Part shown: positions 7,070 to 16,500 of the stretch, one piece after another
Layout: every line of letters starts with the position of its first letter
Numbering within the stretch: the stretch's first letter is position 1
DNA from: Lentisphaeria bacterium
GTDB taxonomy: Bacteria > Verrucomicrobiota > Lentisphaeria > Oligosphaerales > Oligosphaeraceae
Reading direction: 5' to 3'
Assembly (NCBI GenBank): GCA_016303095.1
Contig: JAEDMH010000017.1
Coordinates: forward strand, 1 to 24,693
DNA: 24,693 nucleotides
Translations under genes and position numbers: made by a program
The notes under the pieces: generated by a model
What the model was told of the DNA's origin: nothing
The model's database searches: none
What the model saw: the letters and a program-made list of their open reading frames with translations, nothing else

Positions 7070-9601
7070 ATGCCACGGCTCCCCCTAACACTCCTGCTCA
7101 TCATCGCCTTGGGATTCGCCCACTCCCTCTCCGCGGAAACCAAGGCAAAGTGGATCTGGCGCCCCCAGAAGCAACAAGGGGCCCGGGAGACAGTCTGCTT
7201 CCGCTACGATTTCCACCTGCCCGCCGCCCCGGTTGCGGGAACGGTGCGCTTCTCCGGAGACGATGCCTACCAAATCTACATCAACGGCCATCTTGTCCGC
7301 CAGGAAAAGAACTTCCACTGCGCCCCGCTGAAGGCGGAAAGCACCTTCGCGGCCGGACACAACACCATTGCCGTGCAAGTGGAAAACCTGACAAGCCGGG
7401 CGGGACTCCTGATGTTCGCGGAATTCACCCTCCCCGGGGAAAAAGCCCCCAGGACACTCGTGACTGACGCCTCCTGGCAATGGCACGCCCCCTTCGGGGA
7501 AAACGACCTCTCCTGGACCAAAAGGGAGGCAGACACGGCTGACTGGGGACAGGCCGACGTGGTGTGCGACGTGGATGCCTACAACTCCTGGCAAAAACAT
7601 ATCTCCATCGAAGATTTCATGACGGCGGAGGAAATCGCGGAACGCCACTCCCACAGCAAAAGCCTCCAACAGGAAATCCAGGCCGCCATCGCCACCGTGA
7701 CGGCACAGCTGCAGACCGAGGACGCCCCGCCCGCCGTGCGCTTTGAACGCAGGAATGGACTCCCCTTCCTGACGGACGGCGCGAAGGAATACAGCTGCCC
7801 CTTCTACAATGCCTTCTATCTCGATGCCCGGAAACCGGAGGAGTTCAGCAGACTCCGCCGGTTCCACGAGGCCGGGTTCCGCATCATGATGGTCAGCGCC
7901 TTCATGCGGGATTTCTGGAAGCCAGACGGCTCCGTGGACACGGCGGAAACGGAGGCCAAACTCCTCCATTTGGCCGCCGCCGCCCCAGAAGCGCGCTTCA
8001 TCCTCTCCCTTGACCTCGTGCCTCCACGCTGGTTCCTCGAGGAACACCCCGAAGAGGCCATCGCCTACGCCAGCGGCGCCAAGCCTGTCTATGACGGCGA
8101 TGAACTGACCACCCCCTCCCTGCGCGCCTCCTATGCCTCCGCCCTCTGGAAGGAAATGGCGGGAAAGGCTTTGGACGCATTTGTCTCCCGCCTCAGCCGC
8201 TCCCTCCCGGCAAAGCGCATCGTCGCCTGGCACATAGGATACGGACTCTACACGGAATGGCACATGTACGGAATGCCCAAGGAGATGCCGGATGTCAGCC
8301 GCCCCATGCAGGAGGCATTCTCCCAATTCCTCCGTGAAAGATATGCCACGGACAGGGCTTTGCAGGAGGCCTGGAAGGCCCCCTCCGTCACCCTGGCTAC
8401 GGCCCGGATTCCCTCTCCGGAACAGCGCCTCCGCCGCAAGGACGGCCAGGTGTTTGTCCCCGGCATGGACAGACGGGTCATCGACTTCGGCGAATGCATG
8501 GGACGTGAAAGCATGCGCTGCCAATACTTCTTCAGCCGCATCGTGCGCCAGGCAAGCCCGCGGGACCTGCCCATCGGAAACTACAGCGGTTATTTCTTTG
8601 GCGTGAACTACCCCTCCAGCGCCTGGACCCTGAACCAGCCGGACATCCTAAACGGGGAAGAGGTGGACTTCCAATGCGCCCCCTACTGCTACGCCTACCG
8701 GAAGACAGGAAACAGCGGACTGCCACGTGGAGTCCTGGACAGCTACCCCCTCCACGGGAAAACAGCCATCCTGGAATCGGATGCCAGACCACACACCTCC
8801 TCTTCCTCCACTGACCGCGCCGCAACCACCCAGGAGGAAACCGACGGACAACTCGTCCGAGACTTCTGCAACGCCATGGTCCACGGGGCCGCGCTCTGGT
8901 ACTACGATTTCGACGCAGGCTGGTACGACACCCCACACACCCTCTCCCTCTTCGCCAAACTGCGCTCCCTTTGGGAGCGGTATCCCGACGTCTCCCGGGT
9001 CTCGGAGGTCTGCCTGGTCTGCGACTTCGGAAGCGTGACCTTCCACACCAGCGAGGTCAATCCCAACCACTTCACGGCACGGCTGGTGGGAGAACTGGGG
9101 GAGAGGATGAGACACCTTGGCGTCCCCTTCGACACGCTTCTGACCGAGGACCTCGCCCTCCCCTCCACACGCCCCTACAAGGTCTATGTCTTCCCCAACC
9201 TCCTCCATCTGACCGAGGAAAAGCAACGTCTCGTCGACAGGCTGCTGGAACAAGGCGCCACCGTCGTCCTGCAGTGCGCACCGCCTGCGGCTGAACGGTG
9301 GCGCGGCCACCCCCGCGTGATTTTCGGGGAAAACAACACTCTCACAGGGGAACGGCTGACTGAACTCTACGAGACCGCCGGCGTCCACCGATACCTGCAG
9401 GAGGACGCCATCCTCTTTGCCACACGCTCCCTTCTGGCCGTCCACAAGACAGCGCCAGGACGCACCGTGCTCACCCTGCCCGGCACCCCTTCCCGGGTGA
9501 GGCAGGTTTTCCCCGAGGCCAGGGATTTCCCCACCACCCGTCAACTCGTCTACGAACACCCCAAGGCCGGGACCGTCCTCTTCCATCTCGAATACAAATA
9601 G
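7070..9601 (+). CDS. Exported glycoside-hydrolase-like protein, paralogue of the upstream gene
   Basis: This 843-residue protein has a signal peptide (MPRLPLTLLLIIALGFAHSLSA, cut near A22-E23). An N-terminal jelly-roll (about 25-170; 'KWIWRP...RYDFHLP...FSGDDAYQIYINGHLV') resembles the N-terminal domain of alpha-L-rhamnosidases. A TIM-barrel-like region (about 230-640) and a GATase-like region (about 640-740; 'GVPFDTLLTEDLALPSTRPYKVYVFPN') follow. By comparison with the preceding protein, the candidate catalytic acids are E396 (YGLYTEWHMYG) and E569 (KTAILESDARPH), 173 apart. It lacks the extra first sandwich of its larger neighbour. The open frame extends upstream to about 6662, but that part overlaps the previous gene in another frame. 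ATG 7070 is chosen because it begins the signal peptide. A duplication followed by substrate divergence is the simplest reading. Confidence 0.75.
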   Translation: MPRLPLTLLLIIALGFAHSLSAETKAKWIWRPQKQQGARETVCFRYDFHLPAAPVAGTVRFSGDDAYQIYINGHLVRQEKNFHCAPLKAESTFAAGHNTIAVQVENLTSRAGLLMFAEFTLPGEKAPRTLVTDASWQWHAPFGENDLSWTKREADTADWGQADVVCDVDAYNSWQKHISIEDFMTAEEIAERHSHSKSLQQEIQAAIATVTAQLQTEDAPPAVRFERRNGLPFLTDGAKEYSCPFYNAFYLDARKPEEFSRLRRFHEAGFRIMMVSAFMRDFWKPDGSVDTAETEAKLLHLAAAAPEARFILSLDLVPPRWFLEEHPEEAIAYASGAKPVYDGDELTTPSLRASYASALWKEMAGKALDAFVSRLSRSLPAKRIVAWHIGYGLYTEWHMYGMPKEMPDVSRPMQEAFSQFLRERYATDRALQEAWKAPSVTLATARIPSPEQRLRRKDGQVFVPGMDRRVIDFGECMGRESMRCQYFFSRIVRQASPRDLPIGNYSGYFFGVNYPSSAWTLNQPDILNGEEVDFQCAPYCYAYRKTGNSGLPRGVLDSYPLHGKTAILESDARPHTSSSSTDRAATTQEETDGQLVRDFCNAMVHGAALWYYDFDAGWYDTPHTLSLFAKLRSLWERYPDVSRVSEVCLVCDFGSVTFHTSEVNPNHFTARLVGELGERMRHLGVPFDTLLTEDLALPSTRPYKVYVFPNLLHLTEEKQRLVDRLLEQGATVVLQCAPPAAERWRGHPRVIFGENNTLTGERLTELYETAGVHRYLQEDAILFATRSLLAVHKTAPGRTVLTLPGTPSRVRQVFPEARDFPTTRQLVYEHPKAGTVLFHLEYK

Positions 9602-9663
9602 GGTGAATACCCCCGCAGGACGCCCCCCTGTGGCAACTACCCGGAATACTCAGGAACTACACA

Positions 9664-11076
9664 ATGGCAAACAAAGTCAGCTGGAAAGAAAAAATCGGAT
9701 GGGGTTTAGGCGGATGGGCCGACAACTACACCTTCAACGTGGTGCTCATCCTCTTCCTGTATATCTACGTGGACTTCTTTGGAATGGATCCCGTCCTGGC
9801 GGGAATTGGCCTTGCCGTCCCCCGGCTGTTCGACGCCATCACCGACCCCATCATCGGAAACTGGTCCGACAATTTCCGCTCCCCCTGGGGACGCCGTAGG
9901 CCTCTCATCGTCATTGGCGCACTCCTCTGCGGACTCCTCCTCCCCTTCCATTGGACACCCCCACTGCTGGATACGGTGAAGAACCCATGGTACGCCAACG
10001 GCCCATTCCTCTTCTTCTGCCTCTGGGGATGCCTCTACGCCATGGCCTACACCGTCTTCGTCGTCCCCTTCACTGCCCTAGGATTCGAACTCTCCGACGA
10101 CTACGAGGAACGCACGCGGGTCCTCTGCTGGAGACGCTATCTGGGACTCTTCGGGCAGTTCTTCACCCCCCTTGTATACACGCTCAGCGTGAATCCCCGC
10201 CTCTTCAAGGACATCCAGCAGGGGGCCATCGTCACCTCCTCCGTGGCCGGCGCCGTCGTCATCGTCCTGGGCATCATGCCGGCCATCTGCTGCAAGGAGA
10301 ACCCCCGAGGCCTGGCCACCCAGAAGAAACCCTCCGTCTTCACCTCCCTGAAGAGCGTCTTCGGAAACTTGCCCTTCCTTCTGCAACTGCTGGGACAGAT
10401 GACCCACATCATCATCTGCGGGGCGGGAAGCGGCGTCGCCGGACTGCTGACTCTCCATTACATCTGCCGCGGAGACGCCGAATTCAACGGCAAAATCCAA
10501 TTCCTCACGGGGACCATGGGGTCGGTCATCAGCATGTTCAGCCTCTTCTTCATGATTCGGCTGGCCAAACGGGTGGGGAAACGCTCTGGATGGTTCACGG
10601 GCATGGCCATCAACATCCTGGCCTACCTGACGCTGATTTTCACCTATACCCCCAAGTGGCCTTACGCCCACCTCTTCAGCATGGTCCTCATCTATCTCTC
10701 CAACCAAGGCTGCGGACTGATGCTCGACTCCATGTGCTCCGACATCTGCGAATACGAGGAATACCGCACCGGGCGGAGGGCGGAGGGCATTCTCTCGTCC
10801 CTCCGCGGATTCATCGCCAAGACCTCCAATGCCATCTGCGGAATCACCTGCGGCCTCACATTGAAATTCTGCGGCTACAGCCCGGAGCTCCTCACCCAGG
10901 GCGAAATCCCCTGGAATATCCTCATGAAAATGAAGACGCTCTATATCACCCTCCCTATCCTGGGGCTGGTCGTCACCATGGCCATTTTCCTTTTCTACCC
11001 CTTAAGCAAGGAAAAAATGGCCGAAATCCACGCAGCGCTGGAAGAAAAACGCGAAAGGGAAAAGGCACAGGCATAG
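9664..11076 (+). CDS. GPH-family cation:glycoside symporter (MelB-like MFS transporter)
   Basis: This 470-residue inner-membrane protein has about 12 hydrophobic segments. It matches the glycoside-pentoside-hexuronide:cation family: WKEKIGWGLGGWADNYTFN at the N-terminus, then D57-AITDPIIGNWSD (57-69) and the basic loop RSPWGRRRP (72-80). DDYEERTRV (145-153) and CEYEEYRTGRRAEG in the late cytoplasmic loop are also family signatures. The family co-transports sugars, glycosides or uronates with Na+, H+ or Li+. Here it is the natural importer for products of the two upstream exported glycosidases (62-nt gap). The start has AGGAA 8 nt upstream. The exact sugar and cation cannot be assigned from sequence alone. 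Confidence 0.9.
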   Translation: MANKVSWKEKIGWGLGGWADNYTFNVVLILFLYIYVDFFGMDPVLAGIGLAVPRLFDAITDPIIGNWSDNFRSPWGRRRPLIVIGALLCGLLLPFHWTPPLLDTVKNPWYANGPFLFFCLWGCLYAMAYTVFVVPFTALGFELSDDYEERTRVLCWRRYLGLFGQFFTPLVYTLSVNPRLFKDIQQGAIVTSSVAGAVVIVLGIMPAICCKENPRGLATQKKPSVFTSLKSVFGNLPFLLQLLGQMTHIIICGAGSGVAGLLTLHYICRGDAEFNGKIQFLTGTMGSVISMFSLFFMIRLAKRVGKRSGWFTGMAINILAYLTLIFTYTPKWPYAHLFSMVLIYLSNQGCGLMLDSMCSDICEYEEYRTGRRAEGILSSLRGFIAKTSNAICGITCGLTLKFCGYSPELLTQGEIPWNILMKMKTLYITLPILGLVVTMAIFLFYPLSKEKMAEIHAALEEKREREKAQA

Positions 11077-11182
11077 GCCCCGGGACCGCCGCCCCCATGA
11101 CCTGGGAAACCATCCCGCCAACGGCGCCGCCCAGGGGGGCGACAATGCCCGAAACTATGCCCAGACCCACCCCCATGTAGGC

Positions 11183-11206
11183 TAGAAATCTAGAAATCTA
11201 GAAATC
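11183..11206. repeat. 8-bp tandem repeat TAGAAATC x3 containing CTAG
   Basis: Three exact head-to-tail copies of TAGAAATC (11183-11190, 11191-11198, 11199-11206) give CTAG every 8 bases. On the minus strand this forms the far end of the composite element that follows copA. A similar CTAG tract ends the second element at 24585-24626. Confidence 0.9.
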
Positions 11207-11212
11207 CCCCCC

Positions 11213-11241
11213 GGGCGGAGCATGCGCAGCAGGCTCCGCCC
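11213..11241. terminator. Strong 9-bp GC hairpin between convergent genes, possible bidirectional terminator
   Basis: GGGCGGAGC (11213-11221) and GCTCCGCCC (11233-11241) form a perfect 9-bp stem with an 11-nt loop. It lies between the symporter stop (11076, plus) and the copA stop (11338, minus). There is no T-run on either side, so it is not a classical intrinsic terminator. It may stop or stabilise transcripts from both sides. Confidence 0.5.
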
Positions 11242-11337
11242 TCTCCGTGGCTGACCTGCGCCGCGCAGCGGCGTTTCCGTGTCCTCCGTGTTTTAGCTCC
11301 GTGCCCGACCTGTTTCCGCGTCAGCGTCCCTGTTCCT

Positions 11338-13527
11338 CTATATTTTCCGGAGCCGGAGGGCGTTTCCCACCACGATGAGGGAGCTGCAGGCCATGGCGGC
11401 GGCGCCCAGCCAGGGCGGCGGCACAAGATGCCAGGGAGAGAAGAGTCCTGCCGCCATGGGAATGGCGAAGAGATTGTAGCAGAAGGCCCAGGCCAGATTC
11501 TGGCGCACCACCTTCAGCGTATTTCGGGAGAGGGAGACCGCCTGGGAGACCGCCATAAGAGAGGGGTTCAAGACGACGACGCCAGCCGTTTCCAGGGCCA
11601 CATCCGTTCCGGCGCCCATGGCCACCCCCACTTGAGCGGCGGCCAAAGCGGGAGCATCGTTGATCCCATCCCCCACCATGGCCACCCCGCTCCCTGGCTT
11701 CTGACGTTCCAGAATCCAATGGGCCTTGTCCTGGGGCATGAGTTCTCCTTGGCACTCTGTCAACCCCGCCTGGCGTCCCAGGGCATCCGCCACTTGCTGC
11801 CGATCCCCCGTGAGCATCACGCAGGACAATCCCTGCTTTTCCAAGGACTCCACAGTCTCCCTGGCTTCCTTCCGCAAGGGATCGGTCATCCAGAAGATGG
11901 CCTGCACTCCCGCCTGAGAAAAGAGATACAAGGGGGTGGCGGTGGCCTTGTCCGTCTGTTGTTCCCGGGCGAACTCCGGCAGGGAGATGCCCCGTTCCTG
12001 AAGCAAGGGGAGATTTCCACATCCCCAGAGCCTTCCCTGAACCTCCCCCAGGACGCCCCGGCCAGAAAGGTTCTGGAATCGGCTCACCCCCACAATTTCC
12101 AGGGAACGCCCTTCCGCCTCCTGCACCAGAGCCGCGCCCAAAGGATGCTGGGAGCCCTTCTCCAAGGAGGCCGCCACGGCCAAAAGAGCCTCCTCATCCC
12201 ACTCTGGGGCACATTGAATGGAGGCCAAGGAGGGACGCCCCTCCGTGAGGGTGCCCGTCTTGTCCAGCACCACCGTCTTCACCCGGCTCAATGCCTCCAA
12301 GGTGGCGGCATCCTTGAAGAGCACCCCTTTCTTCGCTCCCACTCCCGTGGCCACCAGAATGGCCACCGGGGTGGCCAGCCCTAGGGCGCAGGGGCAGGAA
12401 ATCGCCAGAACCGTCACTCCTCGGGCGAGAGCCACCCCCCAACCCTGCCCCAGCAGCAGCCAGCCCAGGACAGTGCCCAGCGCAATCAGAAGAACGCCGG
12501 GCACGAACCACGAGCAGATCACATCCGCCATCCGCGCAATGGGTGCCCGGGAGGCGCCTGTCTCCTCCACCAAAGCAATCACCTTTCCAAAAAGACTCTC
12601 GCCGCCGGCCGCCTGGACCTGGATCACCAGGACCCCATCCCCGTTCAACGTGGCCCCCAGCACCTTGTTCCCCTCCTTCTTCTCCACAGGGATCCACTCC
12701 CCAGTGATGGCCGACTGATCCACCGAGGAGTGTCCGGAAAGCACCACCCCGTCTGCAGGCACCACTCCCCCAGGACGCACCAGGCATCGATCCCCGACGC
12801 GTAGCTGCTCCACCGGCACGGACTCCTCCTTCTCCCCCCGCAGGAGCGTCGCGGTGCGGGGAGAATGGCGCTGGAGGGCACGCAATTCCGCCGTGGCCCG
12901 ATTGCGGGCTCCCCCCTCCAGCCACTTTCCCAAGGTGAAAAGCACCAGAAGCATGGCGGGAGTCTCAAAAATCACCCCCTCTGGCGAAGTGCGCCGCCAC
13001 CAACTCGCCAGCAAACCAATCAACGGATAGAGAAAACCGCTTCCCGCCGCCAAGGCCACCAGACTCTCCATGGTGGGGGACCCGTGGAACAATCCCCGGA
13101 TCCCCCGAAGGAAGATCTGCCGGTTCACATACAGCACGGGCAACACCAGAAGGAACTGGAGGCTCACGGAAAGCCAGGAAAACTCCGGCCCGGGAAATCC
13201 CGCCATGCCGGCCATGGCCAGAATACAGACCGGCAAGCCCCACAGAAGGGTCGCCAGAAACTGCCCCAGAGGAGCCCTGTCCGACGCCCCATCCCGGCGG
13301 AGCTTCGGGGAGTCCGTCACCTCCAAAGGCGTCAAGCCATACCCCGCCGCCTCCACCGCAGCCTTCACCTGGGAAATCACCGAGGCATCCGAAGCCTCCA
13401 ACGACAAAACCCGGTTCAGCAAATCCACCTGGGGAGCACCCACGCCGCTCACGCCGCTCACCGCCTTCAACACGTGCCCACGGCAGGCCGCACACTCCAT
13501 CCCCTGGACGGAAAAACGATATCGCAT
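11338..13527 (-). CDS. copA: Copper-translocating P1B-type ATPase
   Basis: This 729-residue membrane protein exports Cu+ from the cytoplasm using ATP. It has one N-terminal metal-binding domain with MECAAC (10-15), the actuator loop TGEWIP (275-280) and the transport motif C378-P-C380. The phosphorylation site is DKTGTLT (D422), followed by HP (461-462) and GDGINDAPAL (619-628). YN (684-685) in the seventh membrane helix and MACSS (712-716) in the eighth are the Cu+-specific (IB-1) signatures. The start is well supported by GAGGAGG (13535-13541) 7 nt upstream. It lies 70 nt downstream of dnaE on the same strand. No copper chaperone or copper-sensing regulator is nearby. Confidence 0.96.
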   Translation of the reverse strand: MRYRFSVQGMECAACRGHVLKAVSGVSGVGAPQVDLLNRVLSLEASDASVISQVKAAVEAAGYGLTPLEVTDSPKLRRDGASDRAPLGQFLATLLWGLPVCILAMAGMAGFPGPEFSWLSVSLQFLLVLPVLYVNRQIFLRGIRGLFHGSPTMESLVALAAGSGFLYPLIGLLASWWRRTSPEGVIFETPAMLLVLFTLGKWLEGGARNRATAELRALQRHSPRTATLLRGEKEESVPVEQLRVGDRCLVRPGGVVPADGVVLSGHSSVDQSAITGEWIPVEKKEGNKVLGATLNGDGVLVIQVQAAGGESLFGKVIALVEETGASRAPIARMADVICSWFVPGVLLIALGTVLGWLLLGQGWGVALARGVTVLAISCPCALGLATPVAILVATGVGAKKGVLFKDAATLEALSRVKTVVLDKTGTLTEGRPSLASIQCAPEWDEEALLAVAASLEKGSQHPLGAALVQEAEGRSLEIVGVSRFQNLSGRGVLGEVQGRLWGCGNLPLLQERGISLPEFAREQQTDKATATPLYLFSQAGVQAIFWMTDPLRKEARETVESLEKQGLSCVMLTGDRQQVADALGRQAGLTECQGELMPQDKAHWILERQKPGSGVAMVGDGINDAPALAAAQVGVAMGAGTDVALETAGVVVLNPSLMAVSQAVSLSRNTLKVVRQNLAWAFCYNLFAIPMAAGLFSPWHLVPPPWLGAAAMACSSLIVVGNALRLRKI

Positions 13528-13534
13528 CTTCTTG

Positions 13535-13541
13535 CCTCCTC
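13535..13541 (-). promoter_or_regulatory. Shine-Dalgarno GAGGAGG of copA
   Basis: GAGGAGG on the minus strand lies 7 nt before the copA ATG (13525-13527). It fixes that start, which also places the metal-binding domain in full at the N-terminus. Confidence 0.75.
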
Positions 13542-13597
13542 AGACTTAAGCCAAAACCACCCCGCCAAGTTTCCCGACTAACCGACGGGCGCCCCGG

Positions 13598-16500
13598 TCA
13601 GTCCTCGGAACTCACGCCGCTTTCCCGCAGAAAACTTCCACGCCGCAAAGGCTGGGTGCGGACACGACTCCCCTTCAAGGTCAGGGAATCCTCCCCAAAT
13701 AGCTGACGCAACCGACTCAAAAGAGCAGGAATGGGCTTCAAACCAAAGGAAGGATGAAAGAAAAGACAACTGCCAGAATTGAGTCTTATTCCCAAATGAA
13801 GTTCCGTCGTGCCACGATGACGACTGCACAGCTGGATCATCTGCCCTAGATTTTCCGGAGTTGCCACGCTTTCGTCTATCGTTAGAGAGACCTTGGCGGT
13901 AAAAAGTTCCGGGACACGGGACAAAGAAATCAACCGATTCAGTCGTATTTTCAAGGATGCATTCTCGTCATCATCCTCTCGGCTGATTTCTCCTTCGGCC
14001 AGAGCCAGCGCGCCGTCCTCCAGCAATTCCGGGTTGTTTTTCAGGACGGTTTCGTATTCCCGGTTGAAGAGGACGGCTTCGAAGGAGGCCTCCCGGCTTT
14101 CCAGGGTAAGGATGGCGAAGGGTTTTTGGGTGGCTTTGGAGAACTTTTTCACGCAGTGGGCGATATAGACGCCTGTGCGGAAGATAGTGCCGTCTTTCAG
14201 GGAGGGGAGATCCGCCAGGTCGTCGATTTGGAAGGCCTGGATAATCTCCCGTCCATGGTCGATGGGATGTCCGGAAAGGAAGAATCCCAGGAGCGCCTTT
14301 TCCCGGTCCAATCGTTCCTTTTCCTCCAGTTCCGGGATATCGGGATATTGGAGCGAGAGGGCTTCCTGGGAGGAGGCATCCATCATATCGAAGAGGGAGA
14401 GCTGTCCGGAGGAGCGGTCCTTTCGGGCGGAAGCGCTGCGGCTCAAGACCTCCGGGGCCACGGCCAACAATTGGCTGCGTCGTTTTCCGAAGCAATCCAG
14501 GGCGCCGGAGAGGGTCAGCGCTTCCAGGAGTCGTGCGTTCACGCCGGGAACCCGGGTGCACAGGTCCTCCAGATTCTTGAAGGGCCCCTCCTTGCTCCGG
14601 GCATCCAGAATGCTTTGGACAATTCCCTCCCCCACCCCTTTGATGGCCGCCAGTCCGAAGCGAATATCTTTTCCGCTGACAGAGAAGGACTTGCCGCAGA
14701 CATTCACATCGGGCGGCAGCACCCGGATGCCCATTTCCCGGCATTCCTTCAGATAGAAGGCCAGCTTTTCGGAGTTGGAGAGTTCGCTGGTGAGGACGGC
14801 GGCCATGAAGGCGGCGGGGTAATTGGCCTTCAGGAAGGCGGTGCGATAGGTCAGCAGGCCATAGGCTGCGGAATGGCTCTTGTTGAAGCCGTATCCGGCA
14901 AACTTCAGAATTTTGTTCCAGATGTTCTCGGAGATCTCCTGGCTGATGCCGTGGGCCAGACATCCCTCCTGGAAGGTCACCTTCATCTTCTCCATGACCT
15001 TGATCTTCTTCTTGCCGATGGCCCGGCGCAGAATATCCGCCTGTCCCAGGGTGAATCCCGCCACTTTCTGCACCACCTGCATGATCTGCTCCTGATAGAG
15101 CATGATGCCATTGGTTTCCGCCAGAATGGGCTCCATCTCCGGCACATCGTAGTCCAGGGGAATGGTTCCCTCCTTTCGTCCCAGGAAATCGGGGATGAAT
15201 TCCATGGGGCCGGGGCGGTAGATGGCGATGAGGGCGATGATATCCTCCAATCGGGTGGGCTTCCACTTCCGGCACAGCTCCTGCATGCCTCCGGATTCCA
15301 GCTGGAACACGGCGATGGTCTTTCCCGCCGAGAGGAGCTGATAGGCCTTTTCATCGCCCTCGGGAATGTCATTGGAGAGCAACTTGGTTCCCGTGCTGGC
15401 CTCCACCAGATCCAGGGCGTCCTGAATCAAGGTGAGGGTCTTCAGCCCCAGGAAATCCATTTTCAGCAATCCCAGGGATTCGCAGGGGATGGCGGAGAAC
15501 TGGGTGATGGCCTCGTCTCCCGCCCCCCGGGCGATGGGAGCCACATTGGCCACCGGCATGTCTCCGATGATGACCCCTGCGGCATGGATGGACATATTGC
15601 GATTCAGTCCCTCCAGGACCTTGGCGTATTTCCAAAGTTCCTGGCACCAGGGTTCGGAGTCGATCTTCGCCTTCAATTCCTCATTGGGGGGATAATGGAG
15701 TTTTTCGCTGCCATTGAGGGCGATATCCAAGGTCATTTTGGGATCGGCGGGAATCAGCTTGGCGAACTGGTTTCCTTCCTCAAAGGTACGTCCCATGGCC
15801 CGGGCCACATCCTTCACCACCTGCTTCGCCTTCAGGGTGCCGAAGGTGCCAATCTGCACCACCCGCTCCTCCCCGTATTTCCGGCGGACATATTCGATGA
15901 CCTCATGCCGGCGCCGTTCGCACAGGTCGATGTCAAAATCCGGCGGGGAGACCCGCTCCGGATTCAGGAAGCGCTCGAAGAGGAGATTGTAGCGGAGAGG
16001 ATCGATGTGGGTGATGCCCACCAGGTAGGCCACCAGGGAGCCTGCCCCGGAGCCGCGCCCGGGCCCCAGGGGAACGCCAATCTTCGCGGCATAATGGAGA
16101 AAGTCCCACACCACCAAATAGTAACTGATGAATCCCATCCGCTTGATGATGCCCACCTCATAGTTCATCCGCTCCAAAATAGCCTTGCGCTCCGGGGTGA
16201 TCTCGTCCTTGTCGGGATCGAAGCGGTAGCGCCACATCAATCCCTCGTGGCACAGCTGCCGCAGATGCTCCTCCCGCACGGTCTCCGGATCCTTCCCCGG
16301 CACCTCCGGCTCGGGATAGGCGGGATAGTGATTCGCCTTATCCTGCTCCACCGTGGGGAGATGGACGGAACACCGCCGGGCGATCTCCACCGTGTTGCTC
16401 ATGGCCTCGGGAAGCTGGGGAAAGAGGAGAGCCATCTCCTCCTGGCTCTTGAGGTAGAATTGATCCGATCCAAAGCGCATGCGCTTGGGATCGTTGATGG

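Larger units (their letters stand above)
11183..11314 (-). repeat. Composite 3' repeat element, copy 1 (downstream of copA)
   Basis: Read on the minus strand, the element begins 23 nt after the copA stop. In order it has a left end AACAGGTCGGGCACGGA (11298-11314), a CACGGAGGACACGGA spacer (11276-11290), and a palindrome CGCCGCTGCGCGGCG (11259-11273). A GGGCGG...CCGCCC hairpin (11213-11241) and the TAGAAATC tract (11183-11206) follow. The same parts recur in the same order at 24305-24626. The left ends are identical at 16 of 17 bases and the spacers at 14 of 15. The rest of the gap (11077-11182) shows no convincing feature. Confidence 0.6.

Noticed and set aside
11071..11176. Gly-rich hydrophobic minus-strand peptide (MGVGLGIVSGIVAPLGGAVGG...) that could be a gene remnant
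   Set aside because: Only about 35 residues look protein-like. There is no ribosome-binding site, and it runs into the end of the symporter gene on the other strand. Chance or a decayed remnant cannot be separated.
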